A stretch of DNA of 64,000 bases from Lates calcarifer (taxonomy: Eukaryota; Chordata; Actinopteri; Centropomidae): NCBI RefSeq assembly GCF_001640805.2, contig NC_066855.1, positions 3,809,867 to 3,873,866 on the forward strand. The letters run 5' to 3'. The stretch's first letter is position 1; every line of letters begins with the position of its first letter. The position numbers were made by a program, and so were the translations under genes. Below, piece after piece: positions 13,219 through 26,852 of this stretch. The notes under the pieces are model-generated. The model was not told where the DNA came from, ran no database searches, and saw only the letters and a list, made by a program, of their open reading frames with translations.

Positions 13219-16200
13219 TAAACACATGCTCACACACGTAAACACTTCTGCACCAACTGCTTCATATTCATGTCTTCCCAAATGAACTAAATCTAAACTG
13301 GTTAATTAGGAGATTCATCGCTGTTAGCACCTGTTAGGTAATTAATGCCAATCACTGCCTTCTGGGGAGAAAAATTACCCTCCATAAAAACACAGTTTAG
13401 CTAGCATCACTCTCTGTCTCTCCTCTCTTGTTTCCTGCTTCCTTCCTCCATCCCCTGCTTATTACCTCCATCGACCTGCGTGGCCTGCGCCTGCTGTTAG
13501 CAAATCATCACAGAAAATAAATAAGCGCTGCTATAAACAAATGTTGCAGAGAATGCCACGCTGGTGGAAGAAGCAGTCGTGGAATTCCATCAACCACAGA
13601 TGGATAGTCACTGTATGAGTGTAGACATGGCAATGGAGAAACCTGAGTTGGCAAACACAATCAGAAAACAGTAAATAATTTAGGACTGAACTAATGCTGG
13701 GATGGTAATGGTGGTTCTGGACAGAGTGGTGGTTGGCAAAGCAGGCTTGTGCTGCAGTTTCACAAATGTATTTTGATATTCAAACCAATAGTATTCTATA
13801 AAATTTTAAGACATGTTGCATATTTAATCAGAAGTCAACCTCTTGGTATTAAAACATTCACTCCAGGATTGCTGGCTGCTGCTGCAGGGTTGGAGCATAT
13901 GAGGGATACTTTTCCTCTCAGAATTGATATTGGTACATTTCTAGCAAACATGTGTTTCTGAAAATAATGATGATAATCTTCTTTCCAAACATTTGCTTTT
14001 ACAAAAGCTGCAAACTGCAGTTGCTGGCCAATATATAGGCTATTATTAAAGTGTTGCATTTTAGCATCAATGAACCAGTAAAGCAGACAAGATGTAAATA
14101 ACCTCATTATCACATAGCACACAGCCTCTGTCATAAATGATGACTGAGCTAGCAAACAAATTAAGCTAACATTAACTCCACAGCCAGACAGAAAAACTAC
14201 AGGTAGAATTACCGGTCCAATCTGATAAAAAACACTTCAAAATAAGGTTTAAAACACCTTTTTTCCTCAGGTGATATATGCATATGTTGACTCATTACAG
14301 TTGGTTTGATATGTTTGGATAGGATTGGCTGTTTTGGGGAGAAGGGTGGAGAGAGTTCAGTTCAGGTTTCTTTAGTGGTTTGTCTCCTCCCTTATAATTT
14401 CTCTGATGCTTCTCTATGGATGTAGTTGTGATGGGCCTTTTTAACCCTGCATGCTAATTGTTAGCTAAAGATAAGCCCCTTGGATGTAATGTTTGTTTGT
14501 CACTGTAGGTAAGAAGTTAGATAGATGGATATGCTAACATTTTGACTCACATTTAGCGCTTGTGTTTTTGTTTTATCAAGACTAAAGAAAGACACCAACC
14601 TCCGAATTCTTCTTCACGTAGAGTATCTCTGCACACCACTTCAGCATGAGGAGAAATCCACTGTGTGACAGGCCTGCCATTTCATAGTTATTAAGCTATG
14701 ACTGGACAATCCCTCTTCACAAAGATAGTATATTATATGTGTATTATGTTTTGAAAAACCATAATGTCATTTGTAGCTAATAAAGCTATTAAAAGTATGA
14801 GGAAAATCAGAGAGGCTGAACAGTGACTTCAGCTTAACTGAACTTTTTACCAACAAATTAGAAAAAGAACGGCAGCTTGTTTTCACATTCACAAAAGGAC
14901 CGGCAGTGGTGTGTGATGTTATTGTGTGATTATAATTTAGTAAGGTTCCAGGAGATAGATATTGTGGGTCAGGGGAGGCACTCATACATAAATCTAATCT
15001 GTTGTGCGGGCAGAGCTGCGTGGAATGAATTATACATCATTTATGGCTTTTAACTGTTGATCTTAGGGTGACGGGGCGCCTGGTGGAACAATGTACACAA
15101 TCAGAGAGGAGGAGACAATGAGAAAGAAGTATGGGATGGGCAGAGAAGAAGTGGCTGACGGCGGGGATGTATTGAGGGTGCAGATTAAAATCAATACAAA
15201 CATACAGCTGCACTAAACAACACAGGTACAACAAGATGAAATTCAGTACGATGCTGAAATAACATGAGGGACAGACAGGCAGCTAAGTGGAATGTATGTA
15301 CTTAAAGCCATGCATGTGAAATGTCATATTTAGCCCCTTGCACTGTAAACACACCCTCACTTACATACATAATGGGCTTTTTGTTGACTTCAAGTACAAA
15401 TCTGAGTACTTGATACTTGACTGTTTAAGATTTAACTCAAGTTCTGACCTTTCAAATCCCCAAGGAAATGAAAAATTAATTTTAAAAAATAATTTGCATT
15501 GCCACAAACTTTGAATATTTAATTATTAGGCATTAAAATGACTTGGTCTTAGCTTTGTATAAAGCAGTATCACAGCTACAGTCAATTCTTAAGATGTAAT
15601 TGTAATTTAATGGTAAGCATTTGGAGACATGAAAGCTTTGGATTGTGCTTACCAAAGTAATTACTCAGATCAGGGAACACAGCAACAATACTACAAAGTA
15701 TGTTGGGCAATGAGTTTAATTGTGTGATTGTGTATTTTTTTAGAATGCACACACAGTACTACACTGTTTCTTTTCAGTGTAAACACACTACATACTCCGA
15801 AGCTGCTTAGAATTAGTGTCTTGTGAACTGGGACACAGCATGTGATGGATGTTTGCAATGGAATACAAATCTCTTCCAAATGAAATTAGTCAACCTGGGT
15901 ATTTGTATAAACCCTGTCTAAACACCTGACTGCTCATGTTTCCTCATATTCCCAGATTTCAGCCGCTCATTTGTTAGAATAATGTTATTATTAGCATCAA
16001 GAAGGATGGCCAAAGATGTGCAAATAAGACCTAGGTAGGTAATAATCCCTAAAACAAGCTGGCAGAAATGATCATTTTGTATTACTGACAAGCACGTTTG
16101 TACCAGTTATCCCATATTCATACACTCATACAGTATGCACACTCACTGTTGACTTCTCCATCTGTCTATCTACATTGTCTACCAGCATAAACAAGAAATC

Positions 16201-16659
16201 AATGTCTCATCTTCTACTACTATGCGCTATGCAAGACTCATGCACCTGCCGCATCAATGCTGTTTGTTTACACATGACATGTAAGAAACTTGTCGATGCT
16301 ACAGCGAAGGCAGACTTTGTACACAGGGGAGCTTTTGACTAATTCCGGACTAAGTGAATGTCGAAGCCACGTTGCCACGACAGGGGAATGTTGCCATTGT
16401 GTGCACGAAGGCGAAACACAACGGGGCGCTTTGTCTGAACCCTATCTGCTCTGTGTCTTCCCACTTTTATATCAGAAGAGGCCTCAAAGATCGATGGTCT
16501 CAGTATGGATTTCCTCTCTCCATCTTCCGTCGAACACTCCCAGCCTCCCCTCTGTCTCTGGCTTCATTCTCCTTTCTGTTTCACTATCTCTCTTCTCTCA
16601 TCTCTCGTCCTCCACTTGCACTCTGCCCATCTCATTTTTTGTTCCCTCACTTTATTTTG

Positions 16660-16686
16660 CTCTCTCTCTCTCTCTCTCTCTTTCTC
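16660..16686. repeat. (CT)n microsatellite in pyrimidine-rich stretch
   Basis: About 11 CT units within a longer pyrimidine-rich region (16500-16700). The biased composition creates long but meaningless Ser/Leu-rich open frames here. Confidence 0.92.
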
Positions 16687-17759
16687 TCCGTCTTTCAGAC
16701 TTGGCACATACAACTACTCTCCATCAGTGCTCCATATATCAGAATAGGAGGGGAGGGGAAAAAAGGCACTTTCAGATCCCCTCTGCTTCCATTTCCCAAG
16801 ATTCCTGAGGGGGACTGATTCAATCGCTGCCTGCTGGTGAGGTTGACAGTGACATCTAAAGGTACCTCTCCCTCTGGATGTCTGTCTCTTATGCCTCTGT
16901 AGAATTCCTATTCCTCTGCTCACTGCACCACTCGATGCAAATGCCATTTCTCTAAAGTGAAAAAGTACCTTTCTTGTGTGATTGGAGGTAGTTATCTTAT
17001 ATGTTAAAACATGCAGAGTTGTATCATTATAGGCTGTGGGGTAGACACTCAAGGGACATGTTAATTTTACATACTAACAATAATAGAGATAAATAAAAGT
17101 CCAATGCATCATCACAGGCAGACTACTTTATATTTTACATTCCTGGGCAGTCACCTACGTTAATGTGCTCTCTGATTTTCCAATAAGGTAAGGCCCAGTG
17201 GGATTATAAAGCTCATTAAGTTGCTTTGTGTGCAGACACAGTGCCATGCTGCTGCCTGTGATCTGATGAGAAGATACCGAAATGGTGCATTTGCATATAT
17301 GCATGAGGCGAAACATGGTGGCCAATGAAAGGGCAGGAAAACAAATCAAATTTCCATAGTGAATCAACAGGTTCAAAAAATGCAAAGAGAGTACTTTCAG
17401 CAAGAAAGGCTCTAAGCTGCATGAATATTATTTATTCAACTATTTGCCTTAAAACATCTATATAGAAACATGACTTGTTTGTTATAGTGACAGCAATTTC
17501 AGCTCTGCAAGCTGGGAATTATGAGGAATATATACCATTCTGCCATGTTTTAGTTCAATGAGTGCAGCTACGCAGTCGGAGCTGCGAACTACCAATTGAT
17601 AAGCTTTGTTTTCTGTACACAAAAACCACTTAACTGCTCGGACTCAGAGCCCAAGAGAATTAATTACCACTCGTGGCTGTTTTTTATTTTATGCGTCATA
17701 TAGTTGACTTTTTTTTTATTATTCTTACAAAAACAAAGTGAAAAAATGACTGTTTGTGG

Positions 17760-17990
17760 GTTATGTGCTAGTCTATTTCTTTGCTGGGAGTGATGACTTC
17801 CTTAAATCTTGTCTTCACCTGTTCCAGCTTTATGCTAAGCTAAGATAGCCGGCTGCTGGCTGCAGTTTCACATTTAACATCTGACATCAGAGTTCTCTCA
17901 TTTAACTCTGGGCAAGAAACCAAATAAGAATATTTTGTAACACGTCAAACTATTCCTGTAATGCTGTGAAACTGGGTCACCACTGCAATC
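17760..17990 (-). repeat. old percomorph-type interspersed repeat, reverse copy of the 40-270 family
   Basis: The plus strand contains tgttccagctttatgctaag, ctaagatagccggctgctgg, gcagtttcacatttaac, tcatttaactctgggcaaga and aactattcctgtaatg. These are the reverse complement of the block series at 40-270, in reverse order. Degenerate and non-coding. Confidence 0.6.
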
Positions 17991-19650
17991 CATTGTAACT
18001 GTTGTTAATTCAAGCTGTCTGTACAGCTATCTTCCTTCCTTTGCAAGGGAGCGAAGTTCCACACTCTTCAGAGCCACCTTTTATACGCTAAACATAGGTT
18101 TTCAGTGGATCTGTCCTTTAAAAGATTTCGAAGGAAGAATAGTTGAAAGTCTTGCTGATAAAGTTAAGTATTCAGTCGGTGTGTTCTCCTTGACTCTGAG
18201 GTGATTCTGGCTGTGTGATGCTCTCACTAACAGTGTCAGGTTTTATGCGAATGAAATAAATAAAGACAACATCTGACCTTCCCTGAAAGAAAAGCTCCTG
18301 AAACACACACAAAAAACTATTTGATCTCCCAGTTTAAATCCTCCTAAGGGAGGAGAGTCGTTGTTCAGTTGTAGACTCTACTCATTCCAAATCTCACAGC
18401 GCAAAATATATGCAATGTACCAATCTGAACGCTGAACATTTCTGATTCTCTGGGGGAAATGGTGAGAGTCTCAACAAAAACTGCAACAAAGCTGCAACAA
18501 AAACAACACCAGGAGTAGAAAGAAGAACGGATTCTGTAACCAGCTACTGCCATAAGAGACAAGAAATGCCAAGAGAAAAAGCAACAGTGGCCAGAAGCCG
18601 AGGGGAGCTGAGAGCAGGGCGATTGCTGCAATCAGAAGGGTGGAAAACAAAACTCCTTCTCTGTTTTTGTGAGGCGTTCCAGGCTGGTAATTTGCAGGCA
18701 GGGAGACAGGCACAAGATCTGTCGGAGCGAGAGCCCAGCATCGTGACGCATTTCGCCCAGCCACATGTCCCCTATCCATGGGCCAGCGCCCAGCAGGATG
18801 GGGGGTGGTGGGAGCGGGGGCTGTAAGCCTGTCCACGAGTTTGTGTGTTTCAGTGTTTGTGTGTGTCCATATGTATGTATGAGGGCGGGAGGGTGAGCAG
18901 CGGGAAGGTGGCCAATGTGTCCCTACCTCCTCGGGGCAGGGTGGTAAGCGAGCCAGGCCATACTGAAGCCCGCAGGCAAGAGAGAGAGAGAGAGAGAAAA
19001 AGGCGGAGCTCGCTCTTCCAAGACCGCCACCCTGAGTTTGATGATGGGTGTGTATGTGTGGGGAGGGATGGCATGTACGGTGCACAGGGAAGGGAGGGGG
19101 GAGTTCACGATTGTGCTCCCAGCATGAGCTTTCCCTGCCTGTGACTTAACATCGCTGGTGGCAGCAGTCAGCTAGCCAAGCAAATCTGCTACCTGCCCTC
19201 GGGCTGTGTGTGAAACACAAGCCTGGAACAGAATGTGTGTGTGTATGGAGGCTGTACATGTGTGGGCGCTTTTTTGGTGTCCATATGCATGTGTGTGCAT
19301 AAGGAAGTGAAAAGAAAAAAGGGCTTTCAGCACTTTAGGGACATGGGAAGTGATCTGTTGCTTTGGCCGGTCCACCCAAAACAGACTGGTCTCTATTAAA
19401 GCCAAGACTTTCACAACACATATATGTGGAAGTGAGTGGCCAGTGCACAGCTTCACTCCTATAATAGTTTAAGTGTGATAAGATGTAGTCAATGGTTCCC
19501 AACTTTTCTTTTCAGATATACCCCTACAGCCCTGCCAGAGGAACCAAAGTGCCCCTTCACTGACATTGAAACCACCAGTCATAGAGATTTTAACCTCACT
19601 CATACCAAAAGGTTGTAGTTCTCAAACAGTTGTTTAAAAGTTCCCAGACG

Positions 19651-19672
19651 TATATATATATATATATATATA
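19651..19672. repeat. (TA)11 microsatellite
   Basis: An uninterrupted TA run inside the 19489-20698 composite repeat. Confidence 0.95.
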
Positions 19673-20090
19673 TTCACATTATTGGGTGGAAATAATTGGC
19701 AATACAGTTATACAGAAATACAGTACACATCCTGCATGCTGTGAATTGGCTGATCTGGTTGAATCAGTGGTTTGTTTGTTTGTTAGCTAGACCTGCTTAG
19801 CAAGCTAGCTACTATGCTAACAGGCTGATCTGCAGTCGGCTAGCAGTTTGGCCAGCAAGCATTCAGCTAATCTATAACTGCTCTTACATTTCAGAGTAAC
19901 TACTGCACCCTTTAAAAAATAATCCCTATAGATAATTTACTGATTTTAAGAATGCAACTGTATTCTAACCTGTAACTTAGTATATTTTTCCATTATTCCC
20001 CTACCACTGAATAGAACAATAGTAAAAGTGGATATTATTTCAGTATTTTCTTTTACACGTTTTAACTGCCACTGTTGGTGTTGTTACTGG

Positions 20091-20580
20091 CGGCACTGTG
20101 GTGGAGTGGTTAGCACTGTCGCCTCACAGCAAGAAGGTGCTTTTTTTGTGCAGAGTTTGCATGTTCTCCCTGTGTTTGTGTGGGTTCCCTGTTTCAGGTA
20201 TTCTGGCTTCCTCCCACAGTCCAAAGACATGCAGGTTAATTAGTGACTCCAAATTGCCCGTAGGTGTGACTGTGAGTCATACCATAGGTGTTTGTTTGTA
20301 TGTCAGCCCTGCGATGGACCGGTCTGTCCAGGGTGTACCCCACCTCTCGCCCAACGTCAGCCGGGATTGACTCCATGACACTTGAGGGTAAGTGGCCGTT
20401 TAGAGTCACCAATTAGCCAAACCTGCTTGTTTTAGACTGTGGGAGGACACTGTAGTACCCAGAGGAAACCTGTAGAGAACATCCAAACGCCACACTGTAA
20501 AGCCCTGGCAAAAACAGGATGTGAACCCAGAGCCTTCTTGCTGTGAGGCGACAGTGCTACTACAACTACTGCGCCACCAT
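20091..20580. mobile_element. foldback pair of a common teleost interspersed repeat
   Basis: From 20091 the plus strand reads cggcactgtggtggagtggt, then a block with cctcacagcaagaaggt, tcctcccacagtccaaagac and gtccagggtgtaccc. I recognise this as a very common fish repeat. From about 20385 to 20580 a second partial copy runs in the opposite direction (ending accttcttgctgtgaggcga-like sequence and ggcgcagtag on the minus strand). The outer roughly 48 bases of the two copies are inverted repeats, so the whole can fold back on itself. No long frame encodes a protein of interest. The class (SINE-like or other non-autonomous) is uncertain. Confidence 0.68.
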
Positions 20581-20749
20581 CACTCTATTTTTTTCCCCCC
20601 AAATTAGGCATGCTGCTCCACAGTCTTCCCACGTACACCTTGGCAACTACAGAGGTGCCCCCTGAGGTACAAGTACCAAAGGTCGGGAATCACTGATGTA
20701 CTCCATGAGAGGAGAGCCACTGTGAATACTATTAGAACACAGTTGGAAC

Positions 20750-20751
<2 letters not shown>

Positions 20752-20820
<69 letters not shown>
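20752..20820. repeat. compound (GT)n-(AT)n microsatellite
   Basis: About 16 GT units are followed by interrupted AT units up to 20820. It abuts the end of the composite repeat at 19489-20698. Confidence 0.95.
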
Positions 20821-23163
20821 GCTATTATTGTGTGCAACACAGAGGATTAGAGCTCTATTTCTCCATTAGAAACAGCATAGAAAGGAAAACTGTGTGACAA
20901 TAGCCACAGATTAGTGAGGATTTCACACAGCGTAACACAGCTACATGTTAGTAGGCCTAAATAGACTTATAATGCCGCTATGTAATTCAGCTTATGTCTG
21001 ACAGTGAGCTTGTTATTGTTATAAGGAACATAGCTGCTTCCTCAATATCTCCTCTAGTGCAGTGAGTGCCTCTTGAAACTTAAACACAGCCTGAAAAAAA
21101 ACCTCAACTTGAAGTGTTTACAGTTATCTTCCTTAATAATTAAATTTCTGTGTGATTTCATACGACAGAAAATAATCCTAATATTTGCAAAAGGCTTGAC
21201 TCATTAATTTGACTAGTCGATTAAGGAGAGTCAGTGTAGCAGTTAATTGGAAACCAGTGGTGATAACCACCTGTTCAAACATACAGATGGGAAGTCTGTC
21301 TGCTTATCCCATGACTGCCTACGAGTGCTGTATCATTACAGATAGTCAAATGTAAATGAGACTGAAATAGATGAAGATAGATGGATGTAATATTGTTCAT
21401 CGCGCTCAGGGTCTGACTGAAGAGCACCACAGGTTTTTTTTTTTTATTGGATGGCTGATATATGTGTGCATGTGCCTGCACAGGCGTATATGTTGAGAGA
21501 CAGACTTGGAAACTTGTGCACACCCGCAAACACACACACACACACACAGACACAGACATAATTACCTGTCAAATGCAAGATGTGACTTCCTGGGAGTAAA
21601 TGAACTGATTAATATTCGTGAGGAGGGTAGGGAGGGGGAGGCGTTCGGCTGATTAGAAGTTAAGATATTCACCGTCCCCATTGCTTCTTTTATTACAACA
21701 CCACAATGACAAGATGGGAAATTACACACTGGAGGAAGCAAAACACTGAGGACAGAAAAGGGAGGGCAGCATACATTACACTTCTCTCTGCCCTTTAAAA
21801 TACAATTTGATTTCTTTAAATGTCCAGAGAATGACTGCTTGTTCCAATTTACATTACCTTTTTCAGACAGAAACTAATGCTCAATAACAGGAGTGTGACA
21901 CTGCTCAGGCTTGTCTGTTGCTTCTTTAGGATTTCAGAAAGTAAGCTAAGGGGAAGAACACACTTTCTTCTTGAGTTTTAGTATTTCTCCTCTCATTTTC
22001 TAAAGTCTTTTGGCCTGTTTTCTCCTGCCAGTCCTCAGTGCTAGTTTCCCTCCCTCCCCAGTCTGTTGACACCTCCCTGGCCCAGGCTTTCCTCTGTTCC
22101 TAAACTGAATGGATGTCTGCTGGTTGTTCGATGCTTTCCGGCTGTGCGGCCCCAGAGCCCTAATAAACAGGAGTCTAATGGTGTCGCTGGGCTGCCGAGG
22201 GGCCTCACATTAAGATAATTAGGCAGAGAGAAGGTGCAGGAATGAGGCCCCGGAGAGGAGGAGGAGACACTGATGATGTGTCTCAGAATCTGGGCCTGTA
22301 ACCTACTATTCTTTTGCCTTGTTGCTCACTGTAGCCCAATTTACTCCCTTACTTTATTCTTATGGTAAAACCAATGTCAAATCTTGCATGCACTGAATAA
22401 CTGCACAAATATGTTTGAAAATGTTGGAAAGCAGTGCCATTTGTTGGGGGGTGATCGGGTAATCAAACCAAACAAAACACCTCAAATGCAAGGTGTTATG
22501 AGACAGAATGATGTCTGACAGTGAGAAGACAAGGTGAATTGTGCAGAATGCAGACATTTCTGTGTGGGTGAAGTTACAAAGTAAGGAATGAAATCTGATC
22601 AGTTTTGTCTTTCACCTGACACCAAAACCTCAAACTTAAAAAGATTAGAATGTACTTCAAATCCAAGTGGCCAAATCTAAATGTGCCTAGTTCTGCTAAT
22701 GAAAAGTATTTCCATGAAGTGAAGCCCAGATTGGGTTAGCCCACCTGAACACAAGGAATTCACAGAAAATGGGAATGATTATATGGATGAGGAAGTGTGC
22801 ATGTAACTGAGCACAGTTTCATCACATTGATGAGAATTTTCTGTTAGATGAAGAGTTTCAGGCAACAGGCTGCACACCTCCAACTCCTCAGCAAGGTCAC
22901 AACTTTACTGTGTGGAAGACTTTTCACACCAGGTCTAGCGTGAAATCAAATCACAGTGAATTTTTTTTGACTGACCTCTTAATCAAAATAATGTGCATAT
23001 CTTTTGCTGCATTGTAAACAGATACACCAGTTGTTTCTGACTCTTTCTGACAAAGTAGCTGCTCAGCGAGTGTTTGCATTTCTGAGTATTTGTATTAAGC
23101 GAGGGCGTCACCAAATTGAGGAGTAAAATCTTTAAGATTACAACTTTAAATCTCCACATTTGT

Positions 23164-23182
23164 AAAAAAAAAAAAAAAAAAA
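23164..23182. repeat. A-run homopolymer
   Basis: A run of about 19 A in shisa9 intron 2. Confidence 0.9.
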
Positions 23183-26100
23183 CAACAGCTGTGTGGTGGC
23201 AGGTGGTTCTGCCAAATCAAGGGTGATATAACAGGCATTATGTTTTTGTGTTGTTGGAGTGTGTGTATGACAGGCCTGACAAATAAGTTTCTGTGCGACT
23301 TCATGTGTGTGACAAGGCTTGTTTTCCTGTAAAACAGGCATTGTGAACGCAAGTATATCAAATTAAAAAATGGAACACGCAAACATTTTCCTCCATGGTT
23401 TGGATCAAAGAAAACTAGCTGTAGATATAGTGGAAGCTTTACTGTCGCTCCAACGGGCTATGAGCCTGAAAGACAAACTCAGGGATGGAGCTACAACTCC
23501 ACCTGCTTTTCTTGCCTGTTTGAACATGAGGACAGAAGCTGAGCTTCAAACGGAGCTGGAGCTGGAGTGACGCCTCACAGATAACTACCTCCAGCTATGT
23601 CATTTTCTCTTTCACAGCCTCTTTGCTTGTTTCTGCGGCCTGTGTGTAGGTTTGCTAGCTGGAGCTCCTCTTTCTGCTTTGACACTCTGCAATCAGATGT
23701 GACACACTGACGGCTCAGATGACAGCTGGGAAGACAAGGTCACACAGTCACCTACTTTTAATGAAGGATATGCACGCAGCTTCCTTTTGACAGGCCTGCG
23801 CCGTGCGCGAACACGCACTTGCACGCTGCATGCACACCGTGTGTGTGTGCACACATACACAGTCACAAGGCGGAGCTGGAGTATTTTGCAGACGGGGCCT
23901 TTTCTCGTGCCTGTGCAATCTCAGAAGCAATTACCTATTAAAATTTCATCCTTCCCATCTCAGAATGTTTAGGAAAAGATTATAACTGCTGGGGAGGTAA
24001 TTAAGCCTGCAAATGGTGAATTGAGTTGTGAATACAGAGTGCTGCGTACGTGTGTGAGTGTGCATGTAGCTGTGTGTGTTTTGTCTTAATAAAACTAATA
24101 GTGGTGCCCACCTAGAGCTCTTTAGTGTGATACCCAAAATGACAATCACAGAACTAAAAAGTACAATATTGGTTTGGGGGATGTGTTTGATGGAGTAATT
24201 CACAAGGATAACAACTTTTTTCCCAATTAAATTTCACATCTAATTTCTTCATTAGATTGTATAGTAAGTGTGGTAACAATGAGATTAGCTGCTGCTTTGT
24301 CAATTAGACTTAAACACTCAAGTCTTCTAGTTTCTAGTGCTAAAACCATGTTGAAAGTCACCTTGAATTAAGTGGCAATGGCTCAAGATGTTTTCAGTGG
24401 CAATCCAAGCAAGAGCATAGCTTTAATATAAAAGACATGACAAATACAAAGCCCTGTCCTTCAGAGCTTCAAAAATGGTTGCTGCAATCAGTCTGGGTGT
24501 TGCCACCGAGATCATTTGCACCATTCGCTTCCCTTTTTCCCCCGGTCTCGCTCTCTCCTCTTTCTGCGTTCCTCCCGTCTTTGTCTCTTCAGCTCTTTGA
24601 TGCTGAAAGTGAAGGGACACCGGATTTTCAGCCTTTTAAGGATTCAAGCAAAGGCTCCGGGTTTTGAGATGACATGAAAGTCTGCCAGCCAGGCCCGATC
24701 GGGGAATTGGTGGGCCGGCTGGTTCTGGTTCACAAAGCAACCAAAGTGTCCATTTTTAATATGCAGCGGGTTGCCCCCCCCTCCTCGCTGGATTCACATG
24801 GGGGCCACCAACATAACAAACACAAACCTCAGGCTTTTGTATTACTAATTGATACCACACATCTCTCACTTGCACAACACATGTGATAATGATTACGACT
24901 TATCAAGACACAGCAATGTGCTCATTGGGAACAGCCTCTGTAGACAAATACACTAAATAAAATGCTTCAGGGGAACCATAAAAACGATGCAGCAGCGGTG
25001 GTCATCACTGCTATGAAATGGCATTTTGTGACTGACAGTCGCATGTGGCCCAAAGGAATTTTCCCTGCTTATATAAGCAGCAGAGACCTGCCAGACCAGA
25101 TTCATTGATGCCAGTAATAGGGCAATCTGGCCATAAGCTATAATCAATATGTGGTTTGCACTAAAAATAGATTTTCCAGCACAATCTTACACTATATTTG
25201 ACCAAACCCCCTTTTGTGCGCACCAGCATGCGCACACGTACGCTGGCCCTTTTAACCTGAACACTTATCTTTACAGCGCAATTACCACTCTCTTCATTCT
25301 TCTTCTCTCCTTCGCTCATCTGTCCTTTGCGTTTAGAGCGACGTTCTTAATGAAAGATCACCTCGACCTTTTCAGTCTATTTATCTTCCGTTAATCACTT
25401 AAAACAAGAATAACATGTCCATATCCAGTAAATCCATATCTAATTCCCCTCCTCTCCTACAACCCTTCCCCGTGCCCACCCCCGTGATGAATCGCCTCCC
25501 CTCGCCCGACCCATAAAGCAATAAGTCTGGTGGCGGTGGCTGATGGGGAGGATCCCGTCAGATCATAGAGGTTAATAACATTCCACATGATTACCCACAA
25601 GCCTGGGGATTAAAGGGGTTCAGGGGAGCAGGTTCCACATTGCAAATAATAATCGCTATTTCACAGCAGCGGTCCTATTGGCCGCTCAGGTGATAGGCCA
25701 CCCCGCTATCTCATCTCTCCTGCAGTGAAGAGAGAGAAAGAGACTGGTGCAGACCCACAGACATCTACTCAAAGTGTCATTTATCTCTTTTCATGGTGGA
25801 ACTTTTTTGAGATTTAGACCCCCCCCCTCGTCCCCCCTCCCCAAATCCCCTCCTTTTAATGAATGTAACCCCCCACCCCCCATCTTGTCCATGAGATGCG
25901 TACTCATCATGATGTTGATGGTGTCTGTGGGCGTAGTGCTTCATGCTGAGTAGGGTTATGTCACCTTGTCGTTAGCCAGGGAAGCTGTTGTAGGATTACA
26001 TATTTATCTCATTCTCGCAAGTAGAAGTAGTTACTCAACCCCCACCCACCCCACCTCCCCCACCACCACTTCCTTACATGTACACATCCTCTCCAGCCAG

Positions 26101-26830
26101 ATCTCTGCTGATGGTTTCCAAACATAAACCGTGAACCAGAGGGGAAAATGTAGAAATTCAGCGATGCTATTGGAGCTATACACTAATCAGCAACTGTACT
26201 AATAAAAGGCAAGAATGGCATTTTAAAAAGAACTTTCTAAAAACTCAAACCCACGTTAAATAACACGGTGAGGTTGCTCATTTTTTGCTGTGCACCAAAG
26301 TGAAAAAAATGTGATGTGGTCTTTTTGATGTGGGAGGATTTCAGCTGCAGTCAGATGGAATCAAACAAGGTGTCATTCGCGTAAAGCTTGATAGTAAGAC
26401 AAGAAATGAGGGGAAAAACAGTCCTCTAACAAGAGAAACATAAGTGTCTCAAACACATAGTTTATGGTGGAATTCATCTCAGATCTGCTTTTTGTTTCGG
26501 CGCAAGAAATAGACGGAGTGGAGATGCAACTTTGCGGGCTGTGTATCCACTGTTTCTATGTGTGCATGCACTGTATGCTCTGGCCCGTACATATTTGAGT
26601 GTGTGTGTGTGTGTGTTTTTGCACACATTCATCTGTTTGATCTTCGGTGTTAAAAAACACAAAGAAGCTTGGTACTGTAGCAGCCCACGGGACGCAACAG
26701 AAATAGATGGCATTCATAGGCTCTGTATTCTACCCCCACCACCAACACCGCCACCCTTCAAACTCCCAGCACCCCCCTCTCCCTCCCTCCCAAATCCCCC
26801 CTACACACTACCACCACTTCCTCACCGACT

Positions 26831-26852
26831 CACACACACACACACACACACA
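26831..26852. repeat. (CA)11 microsatellite
   Basis: A CA run in a C-rich neighbourhood (26730-26870). Confidence 0.92.

Larger units (their letters stand above)
19489..20698. mobile_element. composite repeat with short terminal inverted repeats, host of the 20091-20580 insertion
   Basis: The left end reads caatggttcccaac (from 19490) and the right end gtcgggaatcactg (to 20695), which are imperfect inverted repeats of each other. Both ends carry a related flank: cccctacagccctgccagag on the left and tgccccctgaggtacaagta on the right. This is the look of a percomorph family with 'ggttcccaac' ends. A TA microsatellite (19651-19672) and the foldback pair lie inside, so it seems to be a nested insertion. 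Confidence 0.45.

Noticed and set aside
16290..16818. 172- and 154-codon plus-strand frames
   Set aside because: They are produced by a CT-rich stretch without stops in two frames at once; no homology is recognised.
18471..19085. 204-codon frame on the minus strand
   Set aside because: It is rich in Ser, Leu, Pro and His from purine-rich and GT-rich plus-strand sequence, overlaps several other frames, has no domain, and lies in an intron.
21275..21559. Candidate shisa9 exon 3 with SAMNNITS
   Set aside because: It resembles a short tail motif, but the phase required after exon 2 gives a stop codon or an unrelated peptide from the available acceptors.
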